From Streptomyces sp. NBC_01267 (GTDB lineage: Bacteria > Actinomycetota > Actinomycetes > Streptomycetales > Streptomycetaceae), in contig NZ_CP108456.1 of NCBI RefSeq assembly GCF_036241575.1, positions 1 to 64,000 of the forward strand: a stretch of 64,000 bases of DNA, read 5' to 3'. Made by a program: the position numbers and the translations under genes. Position 1 is the stretch's first letter, and each line of letters starts with the position of its first letter. Positions 42,080 to 57,060 of the stretch are shown here, piece after piece. The notes beneath the pieces are model-generated. The model saw nothing but the letters and a program-made list of their open reading frames with translations, had not been told where the DNA came from and searched no databases.

Positions 42080-43522
42080 ATGACAACGGAAACCGGGACG
42101 TCCACCAGGGCCGGAGAGCCGGTGGTTCCCAAGAACGGTCCTGGCTGGGGCGCTCTAGCCGTCGTGATGGTGGGTACCTTCATCACGGTCCTCGACTACT
42201 TCATCACCAACGTCGCGGTGCCTGCGATCCGGCTGGACCTGCGGGCCAGCGACGCCCAGTCCCAACTGGTCATCGTCGCGTACGGGGTGACCTTCACCGC
42301 CGGCATGATCACCGGCGGGCGGCTCGGTGACCTCTACGGCAGGCGGCGGATGTTCACGCTCGGCCTCGCCGGGTTCACCCTCGCCTCCGGGCTGTGCGCG
42401 GTGGCGCAGAGCGCCGACGCGCTGGTCGTCTTCCGGGCGGTACAGGGCGTCACCGCCGCGTTGATGGTGCCCCAGGTCCTCGGGATCATCGGTGTCGTCT
42501 ACGACGGTGCCGCGCGGGCCCGTGCCTTCGTCGTCTACGGCCTGGTGATCGGCCTCGCCGGCGTCTTCGGACAGGTCATCGGGGGTGCTCTGATCTCGGT
42601 GGACGTGGCGGGCCTCGACTGGCGGACCATCTTCCTGATCAATCTGCCGGTCGGCGTGGTGACGCTGCTCCTGACCCGGCGGCTGATCCCCGAGTCCCGC
42701 AACGCCGAGGGTGGGCGGATCGACCTGACCGGTGCCGTGCTGGCCACCTTGGCCCTGGCGGCCCTGGTGCTCTCGCTCGTCGAGGGCCAGCAGCAGGGCT
42801 GGCCGCTGTGGAGCTGGCTGCTGCTCGTGGCCGTGCTGCCGCTGGGAGTCGGCTTCGTCGTGCAGCAGCGCCGGCGGCAGGGGCGCAGCCCGCTGCTCGA
42901 CCTCGCGATGTTCCACAGCCGGACCTTCTCGGTGGGCCTCATCGCCATGCTGACGTACTTCCTGGCCATGGGGTCGTTCTTCTTCATGCTGGCGCTGTAC
43001 CTCCAGGAGGGCAAAGGCCTTTCGGCCGCCGAGGCCGGGCTGGTCTTCCTCACGCTGGGCTCCGGCTACTTCGGTTCGTCGCTGCTGTCCGCCAAGCTGG
43101 CCGCGCGCCTGGGCCACGGCCTGGTCTCGGTCGGTCCGCTGACCCTGGGCATCGGTTATGTCCTGACGGGGCTGGTCGCCTCGCGGCTCAGCACGGACGG
43201 CAGTGTGCTGTGGCTGATCCCGCCGCTGGTCGTCGCCGGAATCGGGATGGGCATGACCACGGGTCCGCTGACCGGTGCCGTCCTGGGAGGCGCCGATCCG
43301 CAGCACGCCGCTTCGGCCTCCGGCGCGACGAACACGGTGCAGGAAGGCGGGGCCGCCATCGGTGTGGCCCTGGTCGGCGCCGTGTTCTACCCCGCGCTCG
43401 GCGACGCCAGGCCGAGCGACTACCCGCACGCCTTCATCATGGGGCTGATCCCCCTGGTCGTCTTCAGCCTCGCCGTCTCCGTGATCGTGAGGTTCATGCG
43501 GCCGAGCGGCGGACAGAGCTGA
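42080..43522 (+). CDS. MFS multidrug exporter, 14-TM DHA2 family
   Basis: 480 aa from the ATG at 42080 (AAGGAG). Motif A is 'MITGGRLGDLYGRRRMFTLG'; about 14 transmembrane segments follow, with 'RAVQGVTAALMVPQVLGIIG' and 'TGPLTGAVLGGADPQHAASA'. A paralogue of the exporter at 21590-23050. It likely provides export of, and immunity to, the product. A hairpin with a short T run ends the unit. Confidence 0.9.
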   Translation: MTTETGTSTRAGEPVVPKNGPGWGALAVVMVGTFITVLDYFITNVAVPAIRLDLRASDAQSQLVIVAYGVTFTAGMITGGRLGDLYGRRRMFTLGLAGFTLASGLCAVAQSADALVVFRAVQGVTAALMVPQVLGIIGVVYDGAARARAFVVYGLVIGLAGVFGQVIGGALISVDVAGLDWRTIFLINLPVGVVTLLLTRRLIPESRNAEGGRIDLTGAVLATLALAALVLSLVEGQQQGWPLWSWLLLVAVLPLGVGFVVQQRRRQGRSPLLDLAMFHSRTFSVGLIAMLTYFLAMGSFFFMLALYLQEGKGLSAAEAGLVFLTLGSGYFGSSLLSAKLAARLGHGLVSVGPLTLGIGYVLTGLVASRLSTDGSVLWLIPPLVVAGIGMGMTTGPLTGAVLGGADPQHAASASGATNTVQEGGAAIGVALVGAVFYPALGDARPSDYPHAFIMGLIPLVVFSLAVSVIVRFMRPSGGQS

Positions 43523-43550
43523 GTACCCGGCCCGCATCCGCGGGCTCACG

Positions 43551-43584
43551 ACGGCCGAGCCGACGCCTTGTGCGGCTCGGCCGT
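43551..43584 (+). terminator. Intrinsic terminator after the exporter
   Basis: A 12-bp perfect stem ACGGCCGAGCCG with a 10-nt loop, followed by CTTTG. 28 bp after the exporter stop codon. Confidence 0.75.
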
Positions 43585-43635
43585 CTTTGCGTTGCGCGCC
43601 CCGGGCGCGCAGACCACGGACGGGCGAGCGTCAGG

Positions 43636-43652
43636 TCAGCGGCGTGTCAGGA
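43636..43652 (+). promoter_or_regulatory. GTCAG repeats (11-bp spacing) upstream of the ACP-PKS operon
   Basis: GTCAG occurs in 'GGTCAGCGGCGTGTCAGG' with an 11-bp step, plus an extra GTCAG five bases upstream. It lies about 75 bp before the ACP start and matches the motif seen at the tRNA-like genes and the P450. Confidence 0.5.
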
Positions 43653-43723
43653 GGCGGTGGTTGGCTGAGAACTCGTTCACCGGCGCAGCCATCGCGCGCC
43701 CCGCATCCGGATCGGTCACCGCC

Positions 43724-44047
43724 ATGTCTGAGACGCACATATCCGTGCGGGAGCTGCGCGAGCTGCCCCTGTACGAGATCAAGGAAGAGCTGGAGGAACT
43801 CGTCTCCGGGCTGTTCAGGGGAGCCCTCCTGATGGACGACGACGACGAACTCCCGCTGGAGACGAGCTACTTCGACCTGGGCCTCACGTCGCTGGCGCTG
43901 GTCGGCCTCAAGCAGAGCCTCGAAGAGCTGCTCGAACTGAGCATCAACGCGAACGTGCTGTTCAACGAACCCACCGTCGAGCAGCTGGTGTGCTACCTCA
44001 CCGACCTCCTCGCCGGCGCGCCCGCCGAGAGCCTGCCCGCTCAGTAA
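43724..44047 (+). CDS. Acyl carrier protein, PKS-associated
   Basis: 107 aa. The phosphopantetheine Ser56 is in 'SYFDLGLTSLALVGLKQSLE'. The N-terminus is longer than normal ('VRELRELPLYEIKEELEELV'). Start ATG at 43724 has no strong ribosome site; a TTG at 43661 following AGGAGG would add 21 residues. It begins the long operon leading into the type I PKS and may carry the starter or the final chain. Confidence 0.85.
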   Translation: MSETHISVRELRELPLYEIKEELEELVSGLFRGALLMDDDDELPLETSYFDLGLTSLALVGLKQSLEELLELSINANVLFNEPTVEQLVCYLTDLLAGAPAESLPAQ

Positions 44048-44121
44048 CAGATCGTCCGGACCGGCCGGGGGAACCGGCGCGACCGGGAAAACCGGAAGAA
44101 CCGGAAGAAGGAGCCGCGGAC

Positions 44122-50022
<5,901 letters not shown>

Positions 50023-50054
50023 CGCCAGGCGTACCGACCACCGGAGAAGACGGC

Positions 50055-51665
50055 ATGAACCACGACCCCCGCTGGACCCTGGCCCAGGCGTCCGCACGCA
50101 ACGCGGCGCTGCGCCCGGACCACCCGGCGATCATCTGCGAGGGCCGCCGCACCAGCCACGCGCGGCTGCACCAGGACAGCAACCGGGCGGCGCACGCCCT
50201 GCGCGCCGCGGGCATCGGGCGCGGCAGCCGGGTGGCCTACCTGGGCCGCGAGTCGGAGCACTACTACGTGACCATCCTGGCCTGCGCCAAGGCGGGCGCG
50301 GTGATCGTGCCGGTGAACTGGCGCCTGACCCCGGGCGAGGTGACGCACATACTGCGCGACTCGGGTGCCGAACTCCTCTTCCTGGAGGACGAGTTCAAGG
50401 CAACGGCCGACGCCGCAGCGGCCGGCTCGGCGACTCCCGCGCTGCACACCGTGATCCGCCTGGACGGCCCGGCGGACGACGGCACGACGGGCCGCACCCG
50501 GGAGCGCGGGGCGGGGCTGTGCGCCTGGTACGCGCAGGAGTCACCGGACGACCTGGACCCGGGCACCGGCCCCGACGACGCGGTCCTGCAGATCTACACG
50601 AGCGGCACCACCGGTCTGCCCAAGGGCGTGGTCCTCGCGCACCGGACGTTCTTCACGCTGCCCGCGGCGGTGCGCACCACCGGCGCCGACCCGGACGACT
50701 GGATCGACTGGCGCGAGGACGACGTCAGCCTGATCTCGCTGCCGGGCTTCGGCATCGCGGGCATCGGCTGGTTCCTCTACGGGTTCTGCGTGGGTGCCAC
50801 CAATGTGGTGATGCCGATGTACGTGGCGCAGGAAGCGGTCCGGCTGATCGAGGAGTACGGGGTCACCATCACGTTCGTGGCGCCCGCGATGCTGCAGATG
50901 ATGCTGGACGAGCAGAACGCCGGGCCGAAGGCCTTCGCCTCCCTGCGCAAGATCGCCTACGGCGCGGCGCCGATCTCCGAGTCACTGCTGCTGCGCAGCC
51001 TGGAGGTGTTCGGCTGTCAGCTCGCCCAGATCTACGCGAGCACCGAGGCGGGCAGCGTCGCGGCCTGTCTGCCCCCGTCGGACCACCGGCCGGGCAGCCG
51101 GCTGCTGCAGGCCGCGGGGAAGCCCTGCCCCGGCAACGAGATCAAGGTGATCGACCGCGACGGCAACCGGCTGCCCCCGGGCGAGATCGGCCAGGTCTGC
51201 GTCCGTACCCCGGCCCACATGATCGGCTACTGGAACCGGCCCGAGGCCACCGCGCAGACCCTGGTGGACGGCTGGCTGCACATGGGCGACGCGGGCTACC
51301 TGGACGAGCAGGGCTATCTGTTCCTGTGCGACCGGATCAACGACACGATCATCGTGGCCGGCCAGAACATCTACCCGGCCGAGGTGGAGAAGCAGCTCAG
51401 CGAGCACCCCGCGGTCGCGGACGTCGCGGTGGTCGGCGTCCCCGACGCCCGCTGGGGCGAAGCGGTGCATGCCGCGGTGGTGCTGCGGGCGGGCGCCAGG
51501 GCGAAGCCGCGCGAACTGCTGCTGTTCCTGCGCGGACGGGTCGCCGACTACAAGATCCCCCTCGCCTACCACGTCCTCGACACCCTCCCCCGCAACCCGT
51601 CCGGCAAGATCCTGCGCCGCATGGTCCGGGAACAGCTCGGCGAGGCCCAGCGGACCCCGGCCTGA
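50055..51665 (+). CDS. Acyl-activating AMP ligase (acyl-CoA/ACP synthetase)
   Basis: 536 aa from the ATG at 50055 (GGAGAAG upstream); an ATG at 50019 overlapping the PKS stop would add 12 residues. Adenylation motifs: 'LQIYTSGTTGLPKGVVLAHR', 'IYASTEAGSVAA', 'GWLHMGDAGYLDEQGYLFLC', 'DRINDTIIVAGQNIYPAEVE' and the terminal Lys in 'PRNPSGKILRRMV'. It activates a carboxylic acid, probably a fatty acid, to load the adjacent ACP or make a CoA ester. Located directly after the PKS in the operon. Confidence 0.92.
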   Translation: MNHDPRWTLAQASARNAALRPDHPAIICEGRRTSHARLHQDSNRAAHALRAAGIGRGSRVAYLGRESEHYYVTILACAKAGAVIVPVNWRLTPGEVTHILRDSGAELLFLEDEFKATADAAAAGSATPALHTVIRLDGPADDGTTGRTRERGAGLCAWYAQESPDDLDPGTGPDDAVLQIYTSGTTGLPKGVVLAHRTFFTLPAAVRTTGADPDDWIDWREDDVSLISLPGFGIAGIGWFLYGFCVGATNVVMPMYVAQEAVRLIEEYGVTITFVAPAMLQMMLDEQNAGPKAFASLRKIAYGAAPISESLLLRSLEVFGCQLAQIYASTEAGSVAACLPPSDHRPGSRLLQAAGKPCPGNEIKVIDRDGNRLPPGEIGQVCVRTPAHMIGYWNRPEATAQTLVDGWLHMGDAGYLDEQGYLFLCDRINDTIIVAGQNIYPAEVEKQLSEHPAVADVAVVGVPDARWGEAVHAAVVLRAGARAKPRELLLFLRGRVADYKIPLAYHVLDTLPRNPSGKILRRMVREQLGEAQRTPA

Positions 51666-51805
51666 CCGGCCGGACCGGCCCGAGGAGTTCGAGCGGTCTG
51701 CCACCGGCCTGACCGGCCCCCGACCGCACCGGCCCCCGACCGGCCACGACTCGGAACACCACGAGACCCGATCCCGATCCAGAACATCCCGAACGGAGTC
51801 CGACC

Positions 51806-52789
51806 ATGGGCACCTTCCACGGCCCCCCGTCCGTCGGCATGCTGCTGCCGACCCGGGAGCAGGCCATCAACGGCACCTACGCCGCAGCGCCGCTGCTCGA
51901 TTTCGCCCGGCAGGCCGAGCAGCTCGGCTTCGACTCGCTGTGGGCGGGCGACTCCCTGATCGCCCGGCCGCGCCTCGACCCGCTGGTCGTGCTGTCCGCG
52001 GCGGGCGCGGTCACCAGCCGGGTCACCCTCGGCACCGCCGCACTCACCCCGGCGCTCCGGCATCCACTCACCGGCGCGCACCTGGCCGCGAGCCTGGACC
52101 ACGTCTGCGGCTCTCGGCTGGTGCTCGGCCTCGGCTCGGGCTTCCCGATGCCGGAGACCGAGGAGGAATTCGCCGCTGTCGGCGCCTCGTTCAAGGGCCG
52201 CGCGGGCCGTCTGGACGAGATCGTCTCGCTGTGGCGCACCGCCTGGAAGTCCGGTGAGCCCGGTGCCCCGACGGACTTCACCGGGACGCACTGGCAGGCC
52301 GAGGGACTCGACCGGCTGCCCGCCCCGCAGCGGCCGGGCGGTCCGCCGCTGTGGCTCGCGGGCAGTGACACCCCCCGGGTGCTGGAACGGGTGGCCCGGA
52401 AGTACGACGGCTGGCTCCCGTTCCTGCCCAGTGCGGAGAGCTACGGGGCGGCCTGGCGCCGCATCACGGAACTCACCGCCGAGGCGGGCCGCCCCGCCGA
52501 CGCGGTCACTCCGGCCATGTACGCCACCATCACGGTCAACGAGGACCCGGCGCGCGCACGTGCCGAGCTCGACCACTACATCACGCACTACTACGGGCGA
52601 ACCCTGGAACAGATGGCGACGGTGCAGGCCTACGCCTGGGGCAGCGCCGAGGAGTGCGCCGACGCGCTCGCCGCGTACGTCCGCGCGGGGGCCCGCCACC
52701 TGATCGTACGGATCGGATCCCTGGACCCCGAGCCGCAGTTGAAGCAGATCGCCGACGTCGTACTGCCCCGTCTGAAGGAGATCCAGTGA
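51806..52789 (+). CDS. Luciferase-like (LLM) flavin/F420 oxidoreductase
   Basis: 327 aa. TIM-barrel luciferase signatures: 'LLDFARQAEQLGFDSLWAGD', 'AVTSRVTLGTAALTPALRHP', 'RLVLGLGSGFPMPETEEEFA' and 'PLWLAGSDTPRVLERVARKY'. It resembles F420-dependent or FMN-dependent members of the family. In this operon it may oxidise or monooxygenate the chain. Its stop overlaps the thioesterase start by a GTGA junction. Confidence 0.87.
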   Translation: MGTFHGPPSVGMLLPTREQAINGTYAAAPLLDFARQAEQLGFDSLWAGDSLIARPRLDPLVVLSAAGAVTSRVTLGTAALTPALRHPLTGAHLAASLDHVCGSRLVLGLGSGFPMPETEEEFAAVGASFKGRAGRLDEIVSLWRTAWKSGEPGAPTDFTGTHWQAEGLDRLPAPQRPGGPPLWLAGSDTPRVLERVARKYDGWLPFLPSAESYGAAWRRITELTAEAGRPADAVTPAMYATITVNEDPARARAELDHYITHYYGRTLEQMATVQAYAWGSAEECADALAAYVRAGARHLIVRIGSLDPEPQLKQIADVVLPRLKEIQ

Positions 52790-53580
52790 GTGACACCATC
52801 GGTCAGAACATGTCCACGGCCGGGCACTGGTTCCACCCCGTCGAGCCGGATCCCGACGCGCGGATACGGCTGTTCCTGCTGCCGCACGCGGGCAGCGGCG
52901 CCATCATCTACCGGGACTGGCCGAGCCTGCTGCCGTCGGACGTCACCGCTCAGGCCGTGACGCTGCCCGGACGGCACAACCGGCGTGAGGAAGAGACCTT
53001 CGCGGACTGGGACCCGCTGGTGGACGCCCTGTACGAGGCGGTGCTCGACGAGCTGGACGACGACCGGCCGTTCGCGTTCTTCGGCCACTGCCTCGGCGCG
53101 CAGCTGGCCTTCCGGGTGGCGGTCCGGCTCGAACAGGAAGGGGAGCGGAGGCCGCTGGCGATCGGCATGTCCGGCTGGTCACCGATCGGCTTCTACCAGC
53201 CGACCGAGGAACAGAGCCGGATGCCGGACGCCGAGATGCTGGAGTGGATCAAGAAGTTGGGCTCCTTCCCCGCCGAGGTCTACGACAACCCGGAGATGCT
53301 CGCCCTGGTGGTCCCGGCGCTCCGCGCCGACCTGCGGGTCTCCGCCCAGTACACCGACGATGGCGCGACGGTCTCCTGCCCGCTGGCGTCCTACGGCGGC
53401 AACGCCGACCCGTTGCAGGAGGACGCGGACGCGATGACCCACTGGGTCGACCGCAGCCCGCAGTACCTGGGGCACAACGAGTTCCCCGGCGGCCACTTCT
53501 ACATCGACAACCACGCGCGGGCGGTGACCACGGACTTCACCCGCCACCTGCAGCGCTTCGCGGCGGCCCTTACCCGCTGA
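52786..53580 (+). CDS. Type II thioesterase with cysteine nucleophile
   Basis: 264 aa from the GTG at 52786, overlapping the previous stop; an ATG at 52810 is possible. The alpha/beta-hydrolase TE II pattern is clear: 'RLFLLPHAGSGAIIYRDWPS', 'VTLPGRHNRREEETFADWDP'. The nucleophile motif reads 'FFGHCLGAQLAFRVAV', with Cys102 where most TE II enzymes have Ser (GHSxG). Asp in 'GGNADPLQEDADAM' and His in 'FPGGHFYIDNHARA' complete a triad. It probably removes or transfers acyl groups from the carrier proteins. Confidence 0.88.
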   Translation: MSDTIGQNMSTAGHWFHPVEPDPDARIRLFLLPHAGSGAIIYRDWPSLLPSDVTAQAVTLPGRHNRREEETFADWDPLVDALYEAVLDELDDDRPFAFFGHCLGAQLAFRVAVRLEQEGERRPLAIGMSGWSPIGFYQPTEEQSRMPDAEMLEWIKKLGSFPAEVYDNPEMLALVVPALRADLRVSAQYTDDGATVSCPLASYGGNADPLQEDADAMTHWVDRSPQYLGHNEFPGGHFYIDNHARAVTTDFTRHLQRFAAALTR

Positions 53581-53670
53581 GCCTCTGCGCTCCGGACCCG
53601 CCCGTACCGATGACGACAGCCAGCGCCCGATGCACCGTTTGCACCCCCCATCGATCTGAGGAGCAACCGC

Positions 53671-54882
53671 ATGCTCAGCGACGCGACCGACGTTGCCGAC
53701 TGGCCCTTCCCGCGCACCTGCCCCATGTCCCCTCCCCCGCAGCTGGGCGCCGGCTCGGACGTGCCGCCCCGCGCGGTACGTCTGCCGGCCGGGGCCGTGG
53801 ACTCCCGGCTCGCCTGGCTCGTGACCCGGCACGCCGATGTGAAACAGGCCCTGGCGGATCCGCGGTTGAGCGCGGACGAGACCTTGCCGGGCGCACCGGT
53901 ACGGATCCAGATCCCGCCGGGCGAGCGGGCGAGCTCGTTCCTGCGGATGGACGACCCGGAGCACAACAAGCTGCGCTCGCTGATCACTTCGGACTTCACC
54001 GCGCGCCGCTCACGGCGCCTGGAGCCGGACATCAGGCAGCTCATCGACGACCTGCTCGACGGCCTGGAGGCCACGGAGGAGAAGCCCACCGACCTGTGCG
54101 AGGCCTTCTCCAGCCGGCTGCCGACCCTGGTCATCGCCCGGCTCCTGGGCGTGCCCGCAGAGCACAACCACTTCTTCGTCGATGTCACCCGGCGTACCTT
54201 GGCGCAGGACGACTTCGAGCAGTCCTACGCCGCCTACCAGGAGATGACCGCTTTCCTGACCGGCCTCGCCGAGGAGAAGGCGGCCCGTCCCGCGGACGAC
54301 CTGATGAGCCGGCTGGCCTCCAAGCACCTGGCGAGCGGCGCCATCACCCTGGACGAACTGGTGGGCATCGCCCGGCTGGTGCTGGTCGCCGGCCATGAGA
54401 CGACCACCAACCAGATCGCCCTGAGCACGCTCAGCCTGCTCCTCGACGACGAACTGCGCACCGAGGTGTTCCGCGACGACGCCAAGCTGCTGCCCCAGTA
54501 CGTCGAGGAGTCGGTGCGCTTCTGGTCGATCTCGCAGGACGCGATCGTCCGGCTGGTGATGGAGGACCTGGAGCTGGGCGGCGTCTCCATGGCCGCGGGC
54601 GATGCCGTGGTGATCTCCATCCCGGCCGGCAACCACGACACGGCCGTCTTCCCCGATGCCGGGCGCATCGATGTGCACCGCGACAGCAGCGACCACATGC
54701 AGTGGGGCTTCGGGGCGCACTACTGCCTGGGCGCCCCGCTGGCCCGCCTCGAACTCGAACTCGCCCTCAAGGAGCTGTTCAGGCGCTTCCCGACGCTGCG
54801 TCTGGGCTGCGACCGGGACAGCATTCCCTTCCGCCGGAACACGGTCTTCTACGGACTGACCGCGCTCCCCGTCACCTGGTAG
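53671..54882 (+). CDS. Cytochrome P450
   Basis: 403 aa from the ATG at 53671 with GAGGAG upstream. I-helix 'LVLVAGHETTTNQIALSTLS', ExxR region 'YVEESVRFWSISQD', heme loop 'WGFGAHYCLGAPLARLELEL'. It shares the opening 'ADWPFPRTCP' and the 'ISQD' region with the P450 at 20129, so the two are likely paralogues acting on related parts of the product. No ferredoxin gene is nearby. Confidence 0.92.
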   Translation: MLSDATDVADWPFPRTCPMSPPPQLGAGSDVPPRAVRLPAGAVDSRLAWLVTRHADVKQALADPRLSADETLPGAPVRIQIPPGERASSFLRMDDPEHNKLRSLITSDFTARRSRRLEPDIRQLIDDLLDGLEATEEKPTDLCEAFSSRLPTLVIARLLGVPAEHNHFFVDVTRRTLAQDDFEQSYAAYQEMTAFLTGLAEEKAARPADDLMSRLASKHLASGAITLDELVGIARLVLVAGHETTTNQIALSTLSLLLDDELRTEVFRDDAKLLPQYVEESVRFWSISQDAIVRLVMEDLELGGVSMAAGDAVVISIPAGNHDTAVFPDAGRIDVHRDSSDHMQWGFGAHYCLGAPLARLELELALKELFRRFPTLRLGCDRDSIPFRRNTVFYGLTALPVTW

Positions 54883-54887
54883 GCCTC

Positions 54888-55718
54888 ATGCCCTTCCTCA
54901 CCGTCAAGGACGGCACTCAGCTCTTCTACAACGACTGGGGAACCGGCCGTCCGGTGGTGTTCCTCGGTACGGCGATGATGAACTCCCGCATGTGGGAGTT
55001 CCAGGCGCCCCGTCTGGCGCAGCGCGGCCTGCGCTGCATCACCTACGACCGGCGCGGCTTCGGCCGCTCGGACCGGCCGTGGGAGGGCTACGACTACGAC
55101 ACCCTCGCGGACGATCTCGCCGGCCTCATCGACCACTTGGGACTGCGCGAGATCACGCTCGTCGGGTATGCGATGGGCGGCGGAGAGGCGGTGCGCTATC
55201 TGTCCCGGCACGGTTCGGGACGTGTCGCCCGCCTGGCGCTGGTCAGCTCCACCACGCCGTATCTGATGCGGGCACCGGACAACCCGGACGGCCTGGACCT
55301 GGCCGTCTTCGAGCAGATCGCCGACGGCATGACGAGGGACCGGGCCCGCTTCGTCGCGGAGCTGACGGGTCCCTTCTTCGGCGGCCCCGGGGCCGATCCG
55401 CAGGACCTGCCGATCTCGTCCGAGCTGGCCCACTGGCTGGCGCAGACCGCACTGGACAGTTCGCCGCGCGCCTCGGTGGAGGTCTACCGCACCCTGTTCA
55501 CGGAAGACCTGCGCGAGGACGTGCGCGGCGTGGACCTGCCGACGCTGATCGTGCACGGGGACGGGGACATGGGGGCGCCCTTCGAGCTGTGCGCGCGGAA
55601 GACCGCGCCGCTGATTTCCGGGAGCCGTCTCGTCGTGTACGAGGGCGCCGCGCACGGCCTGTTCGCGACACACGCGGACCGGCTGAACGAGGAGCTGCTG
55701 GCGTTCGCGGGGGCGTGA
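54888..55718 (+). CDS. Alpha/beta-hydrolase-fold protein lacking the nucleophile
   Basis: 276 aa from the ATG at 54888, 5 bp after the P450 stop. The fold resembles non-heme haloperoxidase/esterase enzymes: 'TYDRRGFGRSDRPWEGYDYD', 'LIVHGDGDMGAPFELCARKT' and 'VVYEGAAHGLFATHADRL'. The nucleophile elbow reads 'LVGYAMGGGEAVRYLS', so Ala95 stands where Ser is expected, while the acid and His are kept. It may use the fold for a non-hydrolytic reaction (isomerisation, cyclisation, lyase) or for binding only. Confidence 0.85.
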   Translation: MPFLTVKDGTQLFYNDWGTGRPVVFLGTAMMNSRMWEFQAPRLAQRGLRCITYDRRGFGRSDRPWEGYDYDTLADDLAGLIDHLGLREITLVGYAMGGGEAVRYLSRHGSGRVARLALVSSTTPYLMRAPDNPDGLDLAVFEQIADGMTRDRARFVAELTGPFFGGPGADPQDLPISSELAHWLAQTALDSSPRASVEVYRTLFTEDLREDVRGVDLPTLIVHGDGDMGAPFELCARKTAPLISGSRLVVYEGAAHGLFATHADRLNEELLAFAGA

Positions 55719-55856
55719 GACCGTCCGGGGTCCGGGTGCGTGGGGCCCCGGCGGTCTCCGGCTGCGCGGTGCGGGTACGAGTGACCGGAAGCGATGCCGC
55801 AGGCGGGCAGCGGCGGGGGCCGGGGCCCCGGCTGCGTGCCCGCCGGGACGGTGTGT

Positions 55857-56435
55857 TCAGACCATGGCGAGCCGGTCCACCAGGAGCTCCACCCTCGGCT
55901 CGGTGTCCTCCGGCGGCAGCCGTCCGGCCCGGGTCAGGGTGGCCAGCCCGTGGAGGGCCGCCCAGAACGTCTCGGTGAACAGCCCGGGGTGGACGCCGTC
56001 CCCGGCGACCTCGCCGAGGCTCTCCAGCAGCGCGGCGAAGGCGTCCTTGAGAGGCGCCGGGGTGTCCTCGTGCGCGAACGCCAGGCCGCCGTCGAGCTGG
56101 AATATGGCGTCGTAGACCGCAGGGTTGCGTTCGGCGAAGCCGAGGTAGGCGCGGGCGAGGGCGGCGACCCGGGCGCGCGGGCCGTCCGCGACGGAAGCCG
56201 CGGTGCGCACCGCCGCGGCCAACTCGGCCGCGCCTTCCAGGGCGACGGCGCCGATGATCTCCCGTTTGCCGCGGAAGTGGCTGTAGAGGACGGGCTGGCT
56301 GTATTCGATGCGCTCGGCGAGCTGGCGGGTGGTGACCGCGTCCCAGCCCTGCTGCTCGGCGAGTTCGCGGGCTGTCGCCACGATGAGGCGCTCGCGCTCC
56401 GCCCGTTCGCGCTGCTTGCGTTCCTGAACCGACAT
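55857..56435 (-). CDS. TetR regulator with WHG-type C-terminal domain
   Basis: 192 aa: HTH 'LIVATARELAEQQGWDAVTT' and 'RQLAERIEYSQPVLYSHFRG'; the C-terminal half ('RVAALARAYLGFAERNPAVY', 'FTETFWAALHGLATLTRAGR') matches the WHG domain class. It is divergent from the DUF1772 gene, with CTAGCG-type symmetric elements between. Confidence 0.87.
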   Translation of the reverse strand: MSVQERKQRERAERERLIVATARELAEQQGWDAVTTRQLAERIEYSQPVLYSHFRGKREIIGAVALEGAAELAAAVRTAASVADGPRARVAALARAYLGFAERNPAVYDAIFQLDGGLAFAHEDTPAPLKDAFAALLESLGEVAGDGVHPGLFTETFWAALHGLATLTRAGRLPPEDTEPRVELLVDRLAMV

Positions 56436-56439
56436 GACT

Positions 56440-56512
56440 CGATCCTAGCACCGCTAGACAAGTGAGCGGCGGTAGCGCTAGCGTTGCCTCATCACCTAGC
56501 GGCGCTATATTC
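56440..56512. promoter_or_regulatory. Operator region between TetR and DUF1772 genes
   Basis: Symmetric elements CTAGCACCGCTAG, GGTAGCGCTAGCG and CTAGCGGCGCTATA occur within about 70 bp between the divergent genes, consistent with binding of the TetR protein. Confidence 0.5.
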
Positions 56513-56525
56513 CAGAGGGGTCGTC

Positions 56526-56969
56526 ATGCTCGACGCACTTGAGGTCGTCACCACCGTGGTCGTCGGCGTGATGGTGGGGGTGGAGTTCTCCGTCGCCTTC
56601 GTCATGAACCCGATTTTCAACGCCCTCCCGGAGGACAGCGGCCAGCTCGGCCACGCCCACGGGGGCCGGATGCTCGGCGCCGTCATGCCGTTCTGGTACA
56701 TCGGCTCGCTCGTCCTCGTCGCGGTCTGGGCCGTCGCCGGACGGCACCACGGCACCGGCCTCGTCGTCACCGCCGGCGCGCTGCTGCTCCTCAGCGTGGT
56801 CATGTCGATCCTGCTGCTCGTCCCGATCAACAACCGGAACAAGACGTGGACCCCTGACAACCGGCCCGCCGACTGGAAGCAGCAGATGAACCGCTGGAAC
56901 CGCTTCCACTACCTCCGCGTCGCCGTCATCATCGCCGCCTTCGCCCTGCTGGTCGCCGCCCTCGTCTGA
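56526..56969 (+). CDS. DUF1772-family membrane protein
   Basis: 147 aa with four transmembrane segments: 'LEVVTTVVVGVMVGVEFSVA' and a C-terminal 'WNRFHYLRVAVIIAAFALLV' with 'LVPINNRNKTW', the DUF1772 pattern (anthrone oxygenase-like small membrane proteins). Probable target of the adjacent TetR. The last codons run straight into a 12-bp tandem repeat. Confidence 0.82.
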   Translation: MLDALEVVTTVVVGVMVGVEFSVAFVMNPIFNALPEDSGQLGHAHGGRMLGAVMPFWYIGSLVLVAVWAVAGRHHGTGLVVTAGALLLLSVVMSILLLVPINNRNKTWTPDNRPADWKQQMNRWNRFHYLRVAVIIAAFALLVAALV

Positions 56970-57060
56970 CCTCGCGGCCGACCTCGCGGCCGACCTCGCG
57001 GCCGACCTCGCGGCCGACCTCGCGGCCGACCTCGCGGCCGACTCCGCGGCCGACTCCGCG
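56968..57060. repeat. 12-bp tandem repeat (GACCTCGCGGCC)
   Basis: Six identical 12-bp units followed by two variants (GACTCCGCGGCC, GACTCCGCGTCG). It begins at the DUF1772 stop codon. A likely variable-number repeat between strains. Confidence 0.85.
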
